From Pedobacter insulae (GTDB taxonomy: Bacteria; Bacteroidota; Bacteroidia; Sphingobacteriales; Sphingobacteriaceae), in NCBI RefSeq assembly GCF_900113525.1, contig NZ_FOPP01000002.1:248001-312000 (forward strand): DNA of 64,000 nucleotides, written 5' to 3'. Shown here piece by piece: positions 7,732 to 16,129 of the stretch (its first letter is position 1; every line of letters starts with the position of its first letter). Below the pieces are notes generated by a model, which worked only from the letters and a program-made list of their open reading frames with translations, was not told the origin of the DNA and made no database searches. The position numbers and the translations under genes were made by a program.

Positions 7732-10551
7732 TTATCGCTTTGCGGCATCTTTTCCGAATTTTCGAGGATAATACGAGAGGGTAACCATGAAGTATTGTTG
7801 CAGTACGTTTCTGGTAGATGTTGTAAAAGTGTTGGTGCCGGCAAAATTATTTATCGACCTGTTTTGTTTTAGTAAATCTAAGGCCGACAGTTTGATTTCT
7901 GCATTATTGCCTTTTGTGAATCGATAGTTCGCTTCAGCATTCCAAATTGTAAAGTTTATGGTTTCCCCGATTGAGGGGTTATTACTGTTTAAACTTATGT
8001 TGCTGTTTACAGAGAATCTCTTAGTGAAATTATAATTGGCGCTTAACCCAGATGTTAGCGTGACGTTTTTATAAACTGTGTTTAATGTTTGCTGCTTGGA
8101 TGAACTTGTTGCAACACTTTGCGTGCCCTCTAAAGCGAATTTATCTTTAAAGGTAAAATTTGTAGAGATCTTATTATCTGTTGAGAAATTATTGGAGAAG
8201 TTAAAAATTCCATTCAGATAATTAGGTGTTCGATTAAAGTTAATATTAATGGTGTAACCAAATTTTAGTTCTGCAGCTTTAAGTTTAAGAGATTTTCGTA
8301 CATCTCCGTACATGCGGGCATATTTGCTGCCATTTGCATTTGCCAGGTAATTGTTTCTTCTATTATTAGCATCTATAAATGAACTGTCAATAATTGCGTC
8401 TTCAATTAGGCCAATTGCGCCATTGAAATTGAAGTTGAGGGTATTCTTGTTTCGCATATCATAGCGGTAAAGATTGACGCTTATAGATTTGTTTTTTGAT
8501 TCGATAAGGTTGATGTTTCCTCTTTGCAGGTTGTATAAATTGGTACTATCTGTTAAAGGGGCTAACTGGTTAATAGTTGGAATACCGATTGTTGTATTAT
8601 AGACTAAGGAAACACTTGTTTGTTGAGTGCCGTATTGATAGTTACTATAGTTTATACTTGCAGTGGGTACAAAGTTGTTATAGTTTTTCTTGATATTCTG
8701 GAAATTCTTGATCGACTTATTATCCTGATAGCTTATTTGTTGAGCAGCGGTTAATTCAAAGCTTAAATTTTTACTGTACCGATTGCTTAATTGCTTGTGG
8801 AAATTTTTGGAGATCGAAAAACCGGGTGTAAATATTGCCTGGTTGGTCTGTAAATTGTTAGAAAGATAATTATTTATCTGGTAATTGTTGCCACTTAAGT
8901 CTTCAACAATATTTTTATTCTTATTGTTTGCTAGGTCGAGCTTGGCAGAAATTTTTCCATCAAAGTTAGCAAGGTTTTTATTGCCAAAAAGTAAATATTT
9001 TAGATTGCTAATTGTTGCGTGGATGTTTTGATTCAAATTTTTGAAATCTGTTTGATAATTCCTGTTAAAATCTCTGTTTAAGGAAGGATTTAGCAAATCT
9101 TTAAAAGCCGTAATTTCATTCCTGTCGGTATTTCCATTGCTCATAGAGAGATTATAGCTCATGTTGAAACTCTTGAATCTTTGTTTCCAGTTGCTATAAT
9201 TATTATACCCGTAACTGGCCCTCAAATTTAAATTTTGGCTGTTTGAATTATCGGTACTGCTTCCGTTATTTGTACTTGTTAGTTGATTATTGTTGTTGGA
9301 AGCATTTCGAATGTTGGTTTGGCTACTGTTGCTGTATCCGTCGGTAAAAGATTCGCTGATATCCAGTTGATGGCTTTTTTTTGCATAGGTAAATTGTGAG
9401 TTTTGACGGTGATTTACCCTATTTCCCACACTTGCATTTTCCGAAAAAGAGAAAATCTGGTTGTTGGTTGATAAAGTGGTGATACTGTTACTCTGATTAT
9501 TATTGATTGATTCTGTGCTAGAAAAGTAGTAGTCTGAACTCAACGAGCTTCTATTATTCCAGTCTTTACTCTCGGGATTGAAGTTGTAATTTAGCTTGGC
9601 ACCCGCAACCGTTCCTTTATTAATCCCTGTTTGCCTAAAATCTGGTTGATATTCTATGTTAGTCCCTACACCCTTGAAAGTGCTGTTCCGCACTAACGTA
9701 TTAATGTCGTTTGGTGTTTTATTGATATCGTTTGTAGCACCAATAAGCGAAAGTTGTAATTTTGGGGTACTAAAATTAATGTTTCCATCAATTTGGTAAT
9801 GGTTATTAGTTCCATAACCGAGGCCAATTTTGCCGAAATAGGATCTGTCTTTGCCTTTCTTTAATTTTAAGTTGGCCACGAGGCTACTGTCTAGTGGATT
9901 GTTGCGGTCGGCATTATTAAATATCTGGATCTTTTCGAGGGCATTTTTCGGTATGTTCTGTAGTATCACTTTGTTGTCGCCACCAAAAAATTGTTTACCA
10001 TTTACCAATAAACTTTTTACTTCCTTGCCGTTCACGGTAATAATTCCATCGCCCCAAACCGTGATATTTGGAACTTTTTTCAGTAAATCTTCTACCGTTG
10101 CATTGGTGTCTAGCTTAAATGCAGCTGCATTGATCTCTAAGGTGTCATTATTATAGGTTATGGGTGGGATGGTTATTACCACTTCTTTCAAAGTCTCATT
10201 TCTAGGGTTTATCACTAGGGTCTTTAAATCAAGCGTACTTTGACCTTTTGGAATTGTTACGTTTTGACGGAATGTCTCGTATCCTATATTACTAATGTCT
10301 ATTCGCAGCATTTGTCCGATGGGAAGATTCGTAAATTTGAATTCCCCATAATTGTTACTTAACTGATAGTTTAGAACCGAACTATCGGCGCGATAAATAG
10401 AAACTGTCGCAGCTTTTAATACGTAGTTGTGAACGGTGTCCCGCACTATCCCCTTGATGGTTCCTGTGGTGGGTTCGGTAGTTTGCTGAGCATGCGATAA
10501 AGAGGTGAATAGGCATACGATACCTATTGTTAAAAAGAAAGGGAGGCGCAT
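7732..10551 (-). CDS. Outer-membrane beta-barrel protein with carboxypeptidase-like N-domain (TonB-receptor related)
   Basis: 939 residues. Signal peptide to SLSHAQ (about residue 21); CarboxypepD_reg-like domain (GTIKGIVRDTV, GEFKFTNLPIG) at 28-115; plug-like region (ATVEDLLKKVPNITV, ITVNGKEVKSLLVNG) at about 150-230; then a long Asn/Ser-rich beta-barrel of the OMP_b-brl_3 kind. It sits in the outer membrane. Such proteins are related to TonB-dependent receptors, but no TonB box was identified and the cargo is unknown. It lies 3 bp downstream of the propeller-protein gene, so they form an operon. Confidence 0.85.
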   Translation of the reverse strand: MRLPFFLTIGIVCLFTSLSHAQQTTEPTTGTIKGIVRDTVHNYVLKAATVSIYRADSSVLNYQLSNNYGEFKFTNLPIGQMLRIDISNIGYETFRQNVTIPKGQSTLDLKTLVINPRNETLKEVVITIPPITYNNDTLEINAAAFKLDTNATVEDLLKKVPNITVWGDGIITVNGKEVKSLLVNGKQFFGGDNKVILQNIPKNALEKIQIFNNADRNNPLDSSLVANLKLKKGKDRSYFGKIGLGYGTNNHYQIDGNINFSTPKLQLSLIGATNDINKTPNDINTLVRNSTFKGVGTNIEYQPDFRQTGINKGTVAGAKLNYNFNPESKDWNNRSSLSSDYYFSSTESINNNQSNSITTLSTNNQIFSFSENASVGNRVNHRQNSQFTYAKKSHQLDISESFTDGYSNSSQTNIRNASNNNNQLTSTNNGSSTDNSNSQNLNLRASYGYNNYSNWKQRFKSFNMSYNLSMSNGNTDRNEITAFKDLLNPSLNRDFNRNYQTDFKNLNQNIHATISNLKYLLFGNKNLANFDGKISAKLDLANNKNKNIVEDLSGNNYQINNYLSNNLQTNQAIFTPGFSISKNFHKQLSNRYSKNLSFELTAAQQISYQDNKSIKNFQNIKKNYNNFVPTASINYSNYQYGTQQTSVSLVYNTTIGIPTINQLAPLTDSTNLYNLQRGNINLIESKNKSISVNLYRYDMRNKNTLNFNFNGAIGLIEDAIIDSSFIDANNRRNNYLANANGSKYARMYGDVRKSLKLKAAELKFGYTININFNRTPNYLNGIFNFSNNFSTDNKISTNFTFKDKFALEGTQSVATSSSKQQTLNTVYKNVTLTSGLSANYNFTKRFSVNSNISLNSNNPSIGETINFTIWNAEANYRFTKGNNAEIKLSALDLLKQNRSINNFAGTNTFTTSTRNVLQQYFMVTLSYYPRKFGKDAAKR

Positions 10552-10554
10552 AAA

Positions 10555-11796
10555 TTATTTAGTTTTTGGTTGGAAAACTACTAATACTGGATTGCTTTTT
10601 CTGTCGCCAGTTTTAAGATAGTTTTCTAAAAGTGGAGGATATTTTGCTTTCTTATCGGCACTTCGTTCTTTAAAAGCAAACATTGCCAATGATGAATAGC
10701 TCGTATAAAATTTTCCCCCTTCGTAGGCTAAAAATCCGCGGTTTTCAAAATCATAACCAAAACCAGAGTCGGTGATTGGTAAAAAATGTGAGAGACTATC
10801 GGGTTCCAAATCTTGAAAAGAAATTAATTCGCTTGTTTTGATATTATAGATTAAGTTTTTCTTTTGGTCTTTGTCCCAAAAAATGTTCGAAAATCTTAAG
10901 TAGAGATGATCTCCTAATAAGTAACTTTTTCCTAAACCATGGATAACCTTTTTATTTTTCTCAAAAAATTCGAAACGCTTTTTAACGTAAAGAGGGTTAG
11001 TTACAAAATCTTTTGGTAGGGTATTAATCGCAGGAAGGATAAGCTTATAGGCTAATGAAACGGCATCGGGTGTTATTTTATACAAGTTATAATCATAAAA
11101 AGTAGAAAAAAAAGCTGCGTTGGGAGCGTATTGGCTAATACCACCATCACCGTACCAATCATCTTTTTCCCACATTTTATTGTCGAACGTAAAATAACCT
11201 ATGGTGTCTTTTTTTATCTTATTGATTAAGTTTACTTTGTAAAAAGTACTATCTTTTCCTTTTTTAATAGACAGGTTTTGTTTAACAGCAATATTGCCGT
11301 CAGACATCGTAACTTCATCAAAATAGCTAAAGTTTTTTACTTTTTTAACAAATTTACCTTCCATGGTAAAATATTGAATGTTATTGTTCGTGAACATAAC
11401 AATATAATCGTTTCCATCTTCCTGAATGGCTCTAAAGCCGTAAGATTGTGCTTTTTCTTTGTCCTCTTTATCTGAGTGAAGTTTGGTTGCGTCAATTTTG
11501 GTAACGAATTTTCCTTCGTCATTAAATACCAGGACAGCTCTGGTATCATAGTCATAAATAATAAACTTTTTGCCGGCCACCTTTAATTCAGCGATGTTGC
11601 CGAACAGACTTTCTTTGGTGGTTTCTAAGGGAATGAATTTTACTTCGTCAAAAAGCTGGGATACTGTTGCGCCCCGTGCGCTTTGTGGGTCAATACGTAG
11701 GGTAAGCATCTCTGTACTGTCAATTTTACCTTGTGCATATACTTGAAAGGAGGAGATTAGGGCTAGAACGAGCGCGTTAATTAATTTTCTGAACAT
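10555..11796 (-). CDS. Exported 6-bladed beta-propeller protein
   Basis: 413 residues with a signal peptide ending at QVYAQ. The EVKFIPLETTKESLFGNI segment, then AELKVAGKKFIIYDYDTRAVLVF repeats (quoted in parts: KKFIIYDYD, VLVFNDEGKFV), are characteristic of the Bacteroidota 6-bladed beta-propeller family (DUF5128 type). These proteins are usually encoded beside outer-membrane barrels, as here, but their role is not established. An intergenic inverted repeat separates it from mqnC upstream. Confidence 0.75.
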   Translation of the reverse strand: MFRKLINALVLALISSFQVYAQGKIDSTEMLTLRIDPQSARGATVSQLFDEVKFIPLETTKESLFGNIAELKVAGKKFIIYDYDTRAVLVFNDEGKFVTKIDATKLHSDKEDKEKAQSYGFRAIQEDGNDYIVMFTNNNIQYFTMEGKFVKKVKNFSYFDEVTMSDGNIAVKQNLSIKKGKDSTFYKVNLINKIKKDTIGYFTFDNKMWEKDDWYGDGGISQYAPNAAFFSTFYDYNLYKITPDAVSLAYKLILPAINTLPKDFVTNPLYVKKRFEFFEKNKKVIHGLGKSYLLGDHLYLRFSNIFWDKDQKKNLIYNIKTSELISFQDLEPDSLSHFLPITDSGFGYDFENRGFLAYEGGKFYTSYSSLAMFAFKERSADKKAKYPPLLENYLKTGDRKSNPVLVVFQPKTK

Positions 11797-11816
11797 GAAT
11801 AAAAGTTATCTAATTC

Positions 11817-11859
11817 AATGTTAAAAAATAAAAACGAATTTTTTAGTTATTTTAACATT
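11817..11859 (-). terminator. Inverted repeat between mqnC and the propeller gene
   Basis: AATGTTAAAA (11817-11826) and TTTTAACATT (11850-11859) form a perfect 10-bp stem with a 23-nt loop beginning 3 bp past the mqnC stop. The long AT-rich loop and lack of GC pairs make it a weak terminator candidate; it could equally be a regulatory site of the downstream gene. Confidence 0.4.
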
Positions 11860-11861
11860 AA

Positions 11862-12986
11862 TTAATACTTAATAACTTGTTCTTCCAATTCGGCAGGTAA
11901 TTCCCGATAGTTATATTGTTGTCCGCGTAGCTGTGGTTCAAACCCAGCTTCTTTAATCGCATCTTGAATACCCTTTGCTGTGAAACGGTGGGGGGCACCC
12001 GCTGCCGACACGACGTTTTCTTCAATCATAATAGATCCAAAGTCGTTCGCTCCAGCATGCAAACACATTTGTGCTACCGCTTTACCTACTGTAAGCCAGC
12101 TGGCCTGTATATTTTTAACGTTTGGCAACATTATTCGGCTTAAGGCAAGCATTCTCACATATTCATCACCTGTTACGGTATTGCTGATACCACGTAAACG
12201 TTTTAACAAGGTACCATCATCCTGAAAAGGCCATGGAATAAACGCTAAGAATCCTTTAGCGTTTGCTGGTTTTTCACTTTGTACTTCTCTTATCCATACC
12301 AAATGCTCAAAACGTTCTTCGATTGTTTCTACATGGCCAAACATCATGGTCGCCGACGTAGTGATGTCTAGCTGATGGGCGGCTCGCATTACATCCAGCC
12401 ATTCTTGTCCGCCACATTTACCTTTTGAAATTAAACGCCTCACCCTATCATTTAGAATTTCTGCCCCTGCACCCGGTAACGAGTCCATTCCATTTGCTTT
12501 TAGTTCCTTTAATACTTCCGTATGCGAAATCCCTTCTAACTTTGCTACATGGGCAATTTCTGGTGGACCCAAGGCATGTAATTTTAAAGTTGGATAAAGT
12601 TGTTTTAATTCCTTGAACAGGTTGGCATAAAAACTTAGGCCCAGATCTGGGTGATGACCGCCCTGCAAAAGCAATTGATCTCCCCCTAGGCGAAAAGTTT
12701 CTTCAATTTTAACCTTGTAAGTTTCTATATCGGTAATATAGCTTTCATCGTGCCCTGGGCGACGGAAAAAATTGCAGAACTTACAATTGGCGATACAAAC
12801 ATTTGTTGTATTTACATTGCGGTCTATCTGCCAGGTTACTTTACCACTGGGTACCTGGATTTTTCGCAGTTCATTGGCAACATAGGCTAAGTCTGCCGTA
12901 TCTGCTTGATGATATAAGAATACTCCTTCTTCTTTGGTTAAGAAGTCGAAGTTTAGTGCCTTTTGTAATAGTTCAGCGGTATTCAT
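11862..12986 (-). CDS. mqnC: Cyclic dehypoxanthinyl futalosine synthase
   Basis: A radical-SAM enzyme that cyclises dehypoxanthine futalosine in the futalosine pathway to menaquinone. 374 residues from the ATG at 12986, preferred over an in-frame TTG ten codons upstream because a -7 box lies just before it. The CxxxCxxC cluster motif is visible as CIANCKFC (Cys64, Cys68, Cys71). QGGHHPDLG, GPPEIAHVAKLEG and FIPWPFQ are typical of MqnC/MqnE-type enzymes, and ASWLTVGKAVAQMCLHAGAN fits MqnC. No other mqn gene is in the window. Confidence 0.93.
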   Translation of the reverse strand: MNTAELLQKALNFDFLTKEEGVFLYHQADTADLAYVANELRKIQVPSGKVTWQIDRNVNTTNVCIANCKFCNFFRRPGHDESYITDIETYKVKIEETFRLGGDQLLLQGGHHPDLGLSFYANLFKELKQLYPTLKLHALGPPEIAHVAKLEGISHTEVLKELKANGMDSLPGAGAEILNDRVRRLISKGKCGGQEWLDVMRAAHQLDITTSATMMFGHVETIEERFEHLVWIREVQSEKPANAKGFLAFIPWPFQDDGTLLKRLRGISNTVTGDEYVRMLALSRIMLPNVKNIQASWLTVGKAVAQMCLHAGANDFGSIMIEENVVSAAGAPHRFTAKGIQDAIKEAGFEPQLRGQQYNYRELPAELEEQVIKY

Positions 12987-12989
12987 GTA

Positions 12990-12997
12990 CAAAGATA
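12990..12997 (-). promoter_or_regulatory. -7 box of mqnC
   Basis: TATCTTTG on the minus strand fits the Bacteroidota -7 consensus TAnnTTTG. It ends only 3 nt before the ATG, so the transcript may be leaderless or nearly so. The best upstream TTG is 16 nt away, shorter than the usual 19-21. Confidence 0.5.
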
Positions 12998-13091
12998 TGT
13001 AAAAGTCTTGAGGCAAAAGTCTGAAGTGGTCAGTCTTTGGTAAAAGTTCTTAAATCTGTGAAATCATTTACCGCCGTGCGCTCATTTTTGA

Positions 13092-13099
13092 TATCTTTA
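13092..13099 (+). promoter_or_regulatory. Candidate -7 box of the M16 peptidase operon
   Basis: TATCTTTA differs from TAnnTTTG only at the last position and lies 17 nt before the ATG at 13117. No clear -33 TTTG at the right spacing. Confidence 0.35.
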
Positions 13100-13116
13100 T
13101 GGCTCAAAAAAAATAG

Positions 13117-14355
13117 ATGGTAGAATTTAACCGATTTACACTTTCAAACGGCCTAAAAGTGATTGTTCATGAGGACGTTACGACCCCTATGGCCGTTCTA
13201 AATATACTGTACGACGTAGGAGCTAGAGATGAAGAGCCGAACAAAACTGGCTTTGCCCATCTATTTGAACATTTGATGTTCGGTGGATCGGTCAATATTC
13301 CGAGTTATGACGAGCCTTTGCAAAGGGTTGGTGGTGAAAACAATGCTTTTACCAGTAATGATATTACCAATTACTATATTACCTTACCTTCGGCAAATTT
13401 AGAAACTGCTTTTTGGTTGGAAAGTGATAGAATGTTGAGCCTTGCTTTTTCTGAAAAGAGTTTAGAAACACAGCGTAACGTGGTGATGGAAGAATTTAAG
13501 CAGCGCTATTTAAATCAGCCGTATGGCGACGTATGGTTGAAATTAAGACCCTTGGCCTATGAAACACATCCCTATCAATGGGCTACTATCGGCCAAGACT
13601 TAGCGCAGATAGAGCATGCTAAAATGGAAGATGTAAAAGCGTTTTTCAAAAAACACTATAATCCCCAAAATGCAATTTTGGTAGTTGGAGGAAATGTTAC
13701 GACTGAGGAAGTTAAAAGACTTGCTGAAAAATGGTTTGAGCCTATTCCTGCGGGCAATAAATATGAACGGAATTTGCCTAAGGAACTACCGCAAACGGCA
13801 GCTCGTTCGTTAACAGTACAAGCTAATGTGCCGCTAAATGCCATTTACATTGCTTTTAAGATGCCTGCCAGAAAAGATCCTACTTATCAAGTGTTCGATT
13901 TATTAAGCGATATTTTATCTCAAGGACAATCATCTCGTTTATATACCAGTTTGTTAAAAGAACAACAGTTATTTAGTGATATCAATGCTTATATGACTGG
14001 AAGCTTGGACGAGGGTTTATTTATCGTAGAAGGCAAATTAATTTCTGGTGTTGATCAAGCTCATGCCGAGCAAGCTATATGGAAAGAGTTGGAGAAAATA
14101 AGTACGGAATTGGTAAGCGATGCAGAATTAACCAAGGTTAAAAATAAATCGGAATCTATTATGGCGTTTTCTGAAATGAATTTACTTGATAAGGCAATGA
14201 ATTTAGCCTATTATGAATTATTGGGGGATGCTGATCTGTTAAATTTAGAAATGGAAAAATATTCAATTGTTACCGCACAACAGATTATGGAGGCTGCTAA
14301 GTCAACTTTTATGAAAGAAAAATCATCAACCTTATACTATTTAGCCAATGCTTAA
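13117..14355 (+). CDS. M16 family zinc metallopeptidase, catalytic subunit
   Basis: 412 residues of the pitrilysin/processing-peptidase family. The inverted zinc motif HxxEH is present as HLFEH (His48, Glu51, His52), followed by NAFTSNDITNYY and, further on, the third ligand region ETQRNVVMEEF. It has no signal peptide, so it is probably cytoplasmic, as in two-subunit bacterial M16B peptidases. The next gene encodes the matching non-catalytic subunit and overlaps by 8 bp, so the pair is translationally coupled and presumably forms a heterodimer. Confidence 0.92.
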   Translation: MVEFNRFTLSNGLKVIVHEDVTTPMAVLNILYDVGARDEEPNKTGFAHLFEHLMFGGSVNIPSYDEPLQRVGGENNAFTSNDITNYYITLPSANLETAFWLESDRMLSLAFSEKSLETQRNVVMEEFKQRYLNQPYGDVWLKLRPLAYETHPYQWATIGQDLAQIEHAKMEDVKAFFKKHYNPQNAILVVGGNVTTEEVKRLAEKWFEPIPAGNKYERNLPKELPQTAARSLTVQANVPLNAIYIAFKMPARKDPTYQVFDLLSDILSQGQSSRLYTSLLKEQQLFSDINAYMTGSLDEGLFIVEGKLISGVDQAHAEQAIWKELEKISTELVSDAELTKVKNKSESIMAFSEMNLLDKAMNLAYYELLGDADLLNLEMEKYSIVTAQQIMEAAKSTFMKEKSSTLYYLANA

Positions 14356-15628
14356 CCGTACAATTACTCCGCCATATCAACAGGTTAACGATATTAATTT
14401 TATTGCTCCAGAACATAAAATATTAAGCAATGGCATTAAGGTATATAATTTCAATGCAGGCCAAAAAGAATTGGTACGGATTGAATTTATTTTCAATAAT
14501 GTAAACTGGGATCAAAATAAACCTTTACAAGCTGTTACAGTTAACAGTTTGATTAATAATGGGACCAAAAATTTATCTGCTAAAGAAATAGCGGAAAAGG
14601 TAGATTATTTTGGGGCATTTTTACAAAGCGATTATGGGGCAGACCACATTACCATCACACTTTATAGCTTAAGTAAATACCTTTCTGCGGTGTTGCCTAT
14701 TGTAAAAGCCATCTTAACGGAGAGTATATTCCCACAACAGGAGCTGGAGATTTTTGTTCAAAACCAAAAGCAAAAATTGCAAGTGAATTTGCAAAAGAAT
14801 GATTTCTTAGCCAGAAAGACCTTTGCACATGGTGTATTTGGTGATACTGCTTACGGATCTGATATTACGTTAGCCGATTATGATGCATTGAGAAGAGAAG
14901 ACTTGATAAGTTATTTTAAAGCGGCATTTAAACCAGAAAATTGTGTGATTATCTGTGCAGGAAAATTCGATGAGCGGGAATTTGCTTTGTTAGATGAATT
15001 TTTTGGAAAAGGTTGGGAAAATCATTCACCAACAGAATTAAATAAATTTCATTATGAGCCAGGCCAGGGCACGCAGATTTTTATAGCTAAACCAGATTCG
15101 GTTCAAAGCGCTATTAGAATGGGGAAATTGGCGATCAACCGTGCCCATAGGGATTTTCCGGCATTTCAGGTTTTGAACACGCTATTAGGTGGTTATTTCG
15201 GATCTAGGTTGATGGCAAATATTAGGGAAGATAAAGGGTATACCTACGGAATTGGTTCTGGGATTGCTTCTTTGAAACATGCTGGTTACTTTTTCATTGC
15301 AACCGAAGTGGGGGGTGATGTGTACGAAGATGCGCTGAAGGAAATATACAAAGAAATTGAACTGTTAAGGTCAGATCGGGCAAGCGATGAAGAATTAGAT
15401 TTAGTTAGGAACTACATGTTAGGGTCATTATTGGGAAGTTTGGAGAACATTTTTTCTCATGCTGATAAGTTTAAAAACCTATATTTTTCTGGTTTGAATT
15501 ATGATTACTATACTAATTATATTCATACAGTTAAAAATATAAGCACGGAAGATATACAACAAATTGCGCAGCAATATTTAGATCCGAGCACCTTTATTGA
15601 GGTGGTAGTAGGTAAACAAAATGTTTAA
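14348..15628 (+). CDS. M16 family peptidase, non-catalytic partner
   Basis: 426 residues with the M16 fold but no HxxEH; the equivalent region reads NSLINNGTKNLSAKEIAE. It keeps the C-terminal Arg/Tyr substrate-binding features (LGGYFGSRLMANIRED, then GYTYGIGSGI), as expected for the non-catalytic subunit of heterodimeric M16B proteases. It overlaps the catalytic subunit by 8 bp. Confidence 0.88.
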   Translation: MLNRTITPPYQQVNDINFIAPEHKILSNGIKVYNFNAGQKELVRIEFIFNNVNWDQNKPLQAVTVNSLINNGTKNLSAKEIAEKVDYFGAFLQSDYGADHITITLYSLSKYLSAVLPIVKAILTESIFPQQELEIFVQNQKQKLQVNLQKNDFLARKTFAHGVFGDTAYGSDITLADYDALRREDLISYFKAAFKPENCVIICAGKFDEREFALLDEFFGKGWENHSPTELNKFHYEPGQGTQIFIAKPDSVQSAIRMGKLAINRAHRDFPAFQVLNTLLGGYFGSRLMANIREDKGYTYGIGSGIASLKHAGYFFIATEVGGDVYEDALKEIYKEIELLRSDRASDEELDLVRNYMLGSLLGSLENIFSHADKFKNLYFSGLNYDYYTNYIHTVKNISTEDIQQIAQQYLDPSTFIEVVVGKQNV

Positions 15629-15643
15629 AAAATCATAAGACTG

Positions 15644-16099
15644 ATGCATATTTTACAAGAAAATCCAGCTTATGTATATAAGCTTAATCCAGATTTAGCA
15701 AAGATTGATTGGGATCACATTATTTCTCTGTTTTATAAAATAGAATGGAAACATCGCAAAGCTCATGAGATTGAAGCAGCATTTAAGCTTAGTACTACTA
15801 CAATTTTTATCTATAAGGAAGGGCAGGTGATTGCTTTTGGCAGGGTAGTGGGCGACGGTAGATATTATGCGATGCTCGCAGACATTGTGGTAGATCCCGA
15901 TTACCAAGGGCAGGGGTTAGGAAAGTATGTGGTTACGGCTTTAAACAACCAATTAATTGATTATCACTTTGTAAATTTAAGTGCTGCGCCTGGTGCCGAC
16001 CCATTTTATAAAAGTATGGGTTGGAAAAAGCAAACAACTGCCTTTATCTGGCCTCAGGGGCCTAAGCAATTAAGACAGCATTGCGAAGTTGAGGAATAA
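15644..16099 (+). CDS. GNAT family N-acetyltransferase
   Basis: 151 residues. The acetyl-CoA binding motif A is clear (ADIVVDPDYQGQGLGKYVV, residues about 83-101), preceded by GQVIAFGRVVGDG and followed by SAAPGADPFYKSMGWKK. This is a typical compact acetyltransferase; the substrate is unknown. It lies 15 bp after the M16 pair and probably shares its transcript, which ends in the shared hairpin with the convergent gene. Confidence 0.88.
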   Translation: MHILQENPAYVYKLNPDLAKIDWDHIISLFYKIEWKHRKAHEIEAAFKLSTTTIFIYKEGQVIAFGRVVGDGRYYAMLADIVVDPDYQGQGLGKYVVTALNNQLIDYHFVNLSAAPGADPFYKSMGWKKQTTAFIWPQGPKQLRQHCEVEE

Positions 16100-16129
16100 G
16101 GCTTACGAAGGTTATTCTTCGTAAGCCTT
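16098..16129. terminator. Bidirectional terminator overlapping both convergent stop codons
   Basis: A perfect 13-bp stem, 16098-16110 with 16117-16129, and loop GTTATT. It starts inside the stop codon of the rightward acetyltransferase gene and its loop contains the TAA stop of the leftward gene. A-runs and T-runs are short (AA.. and CCTTT), so termination strength is uncertain. Confidence 0.7.
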
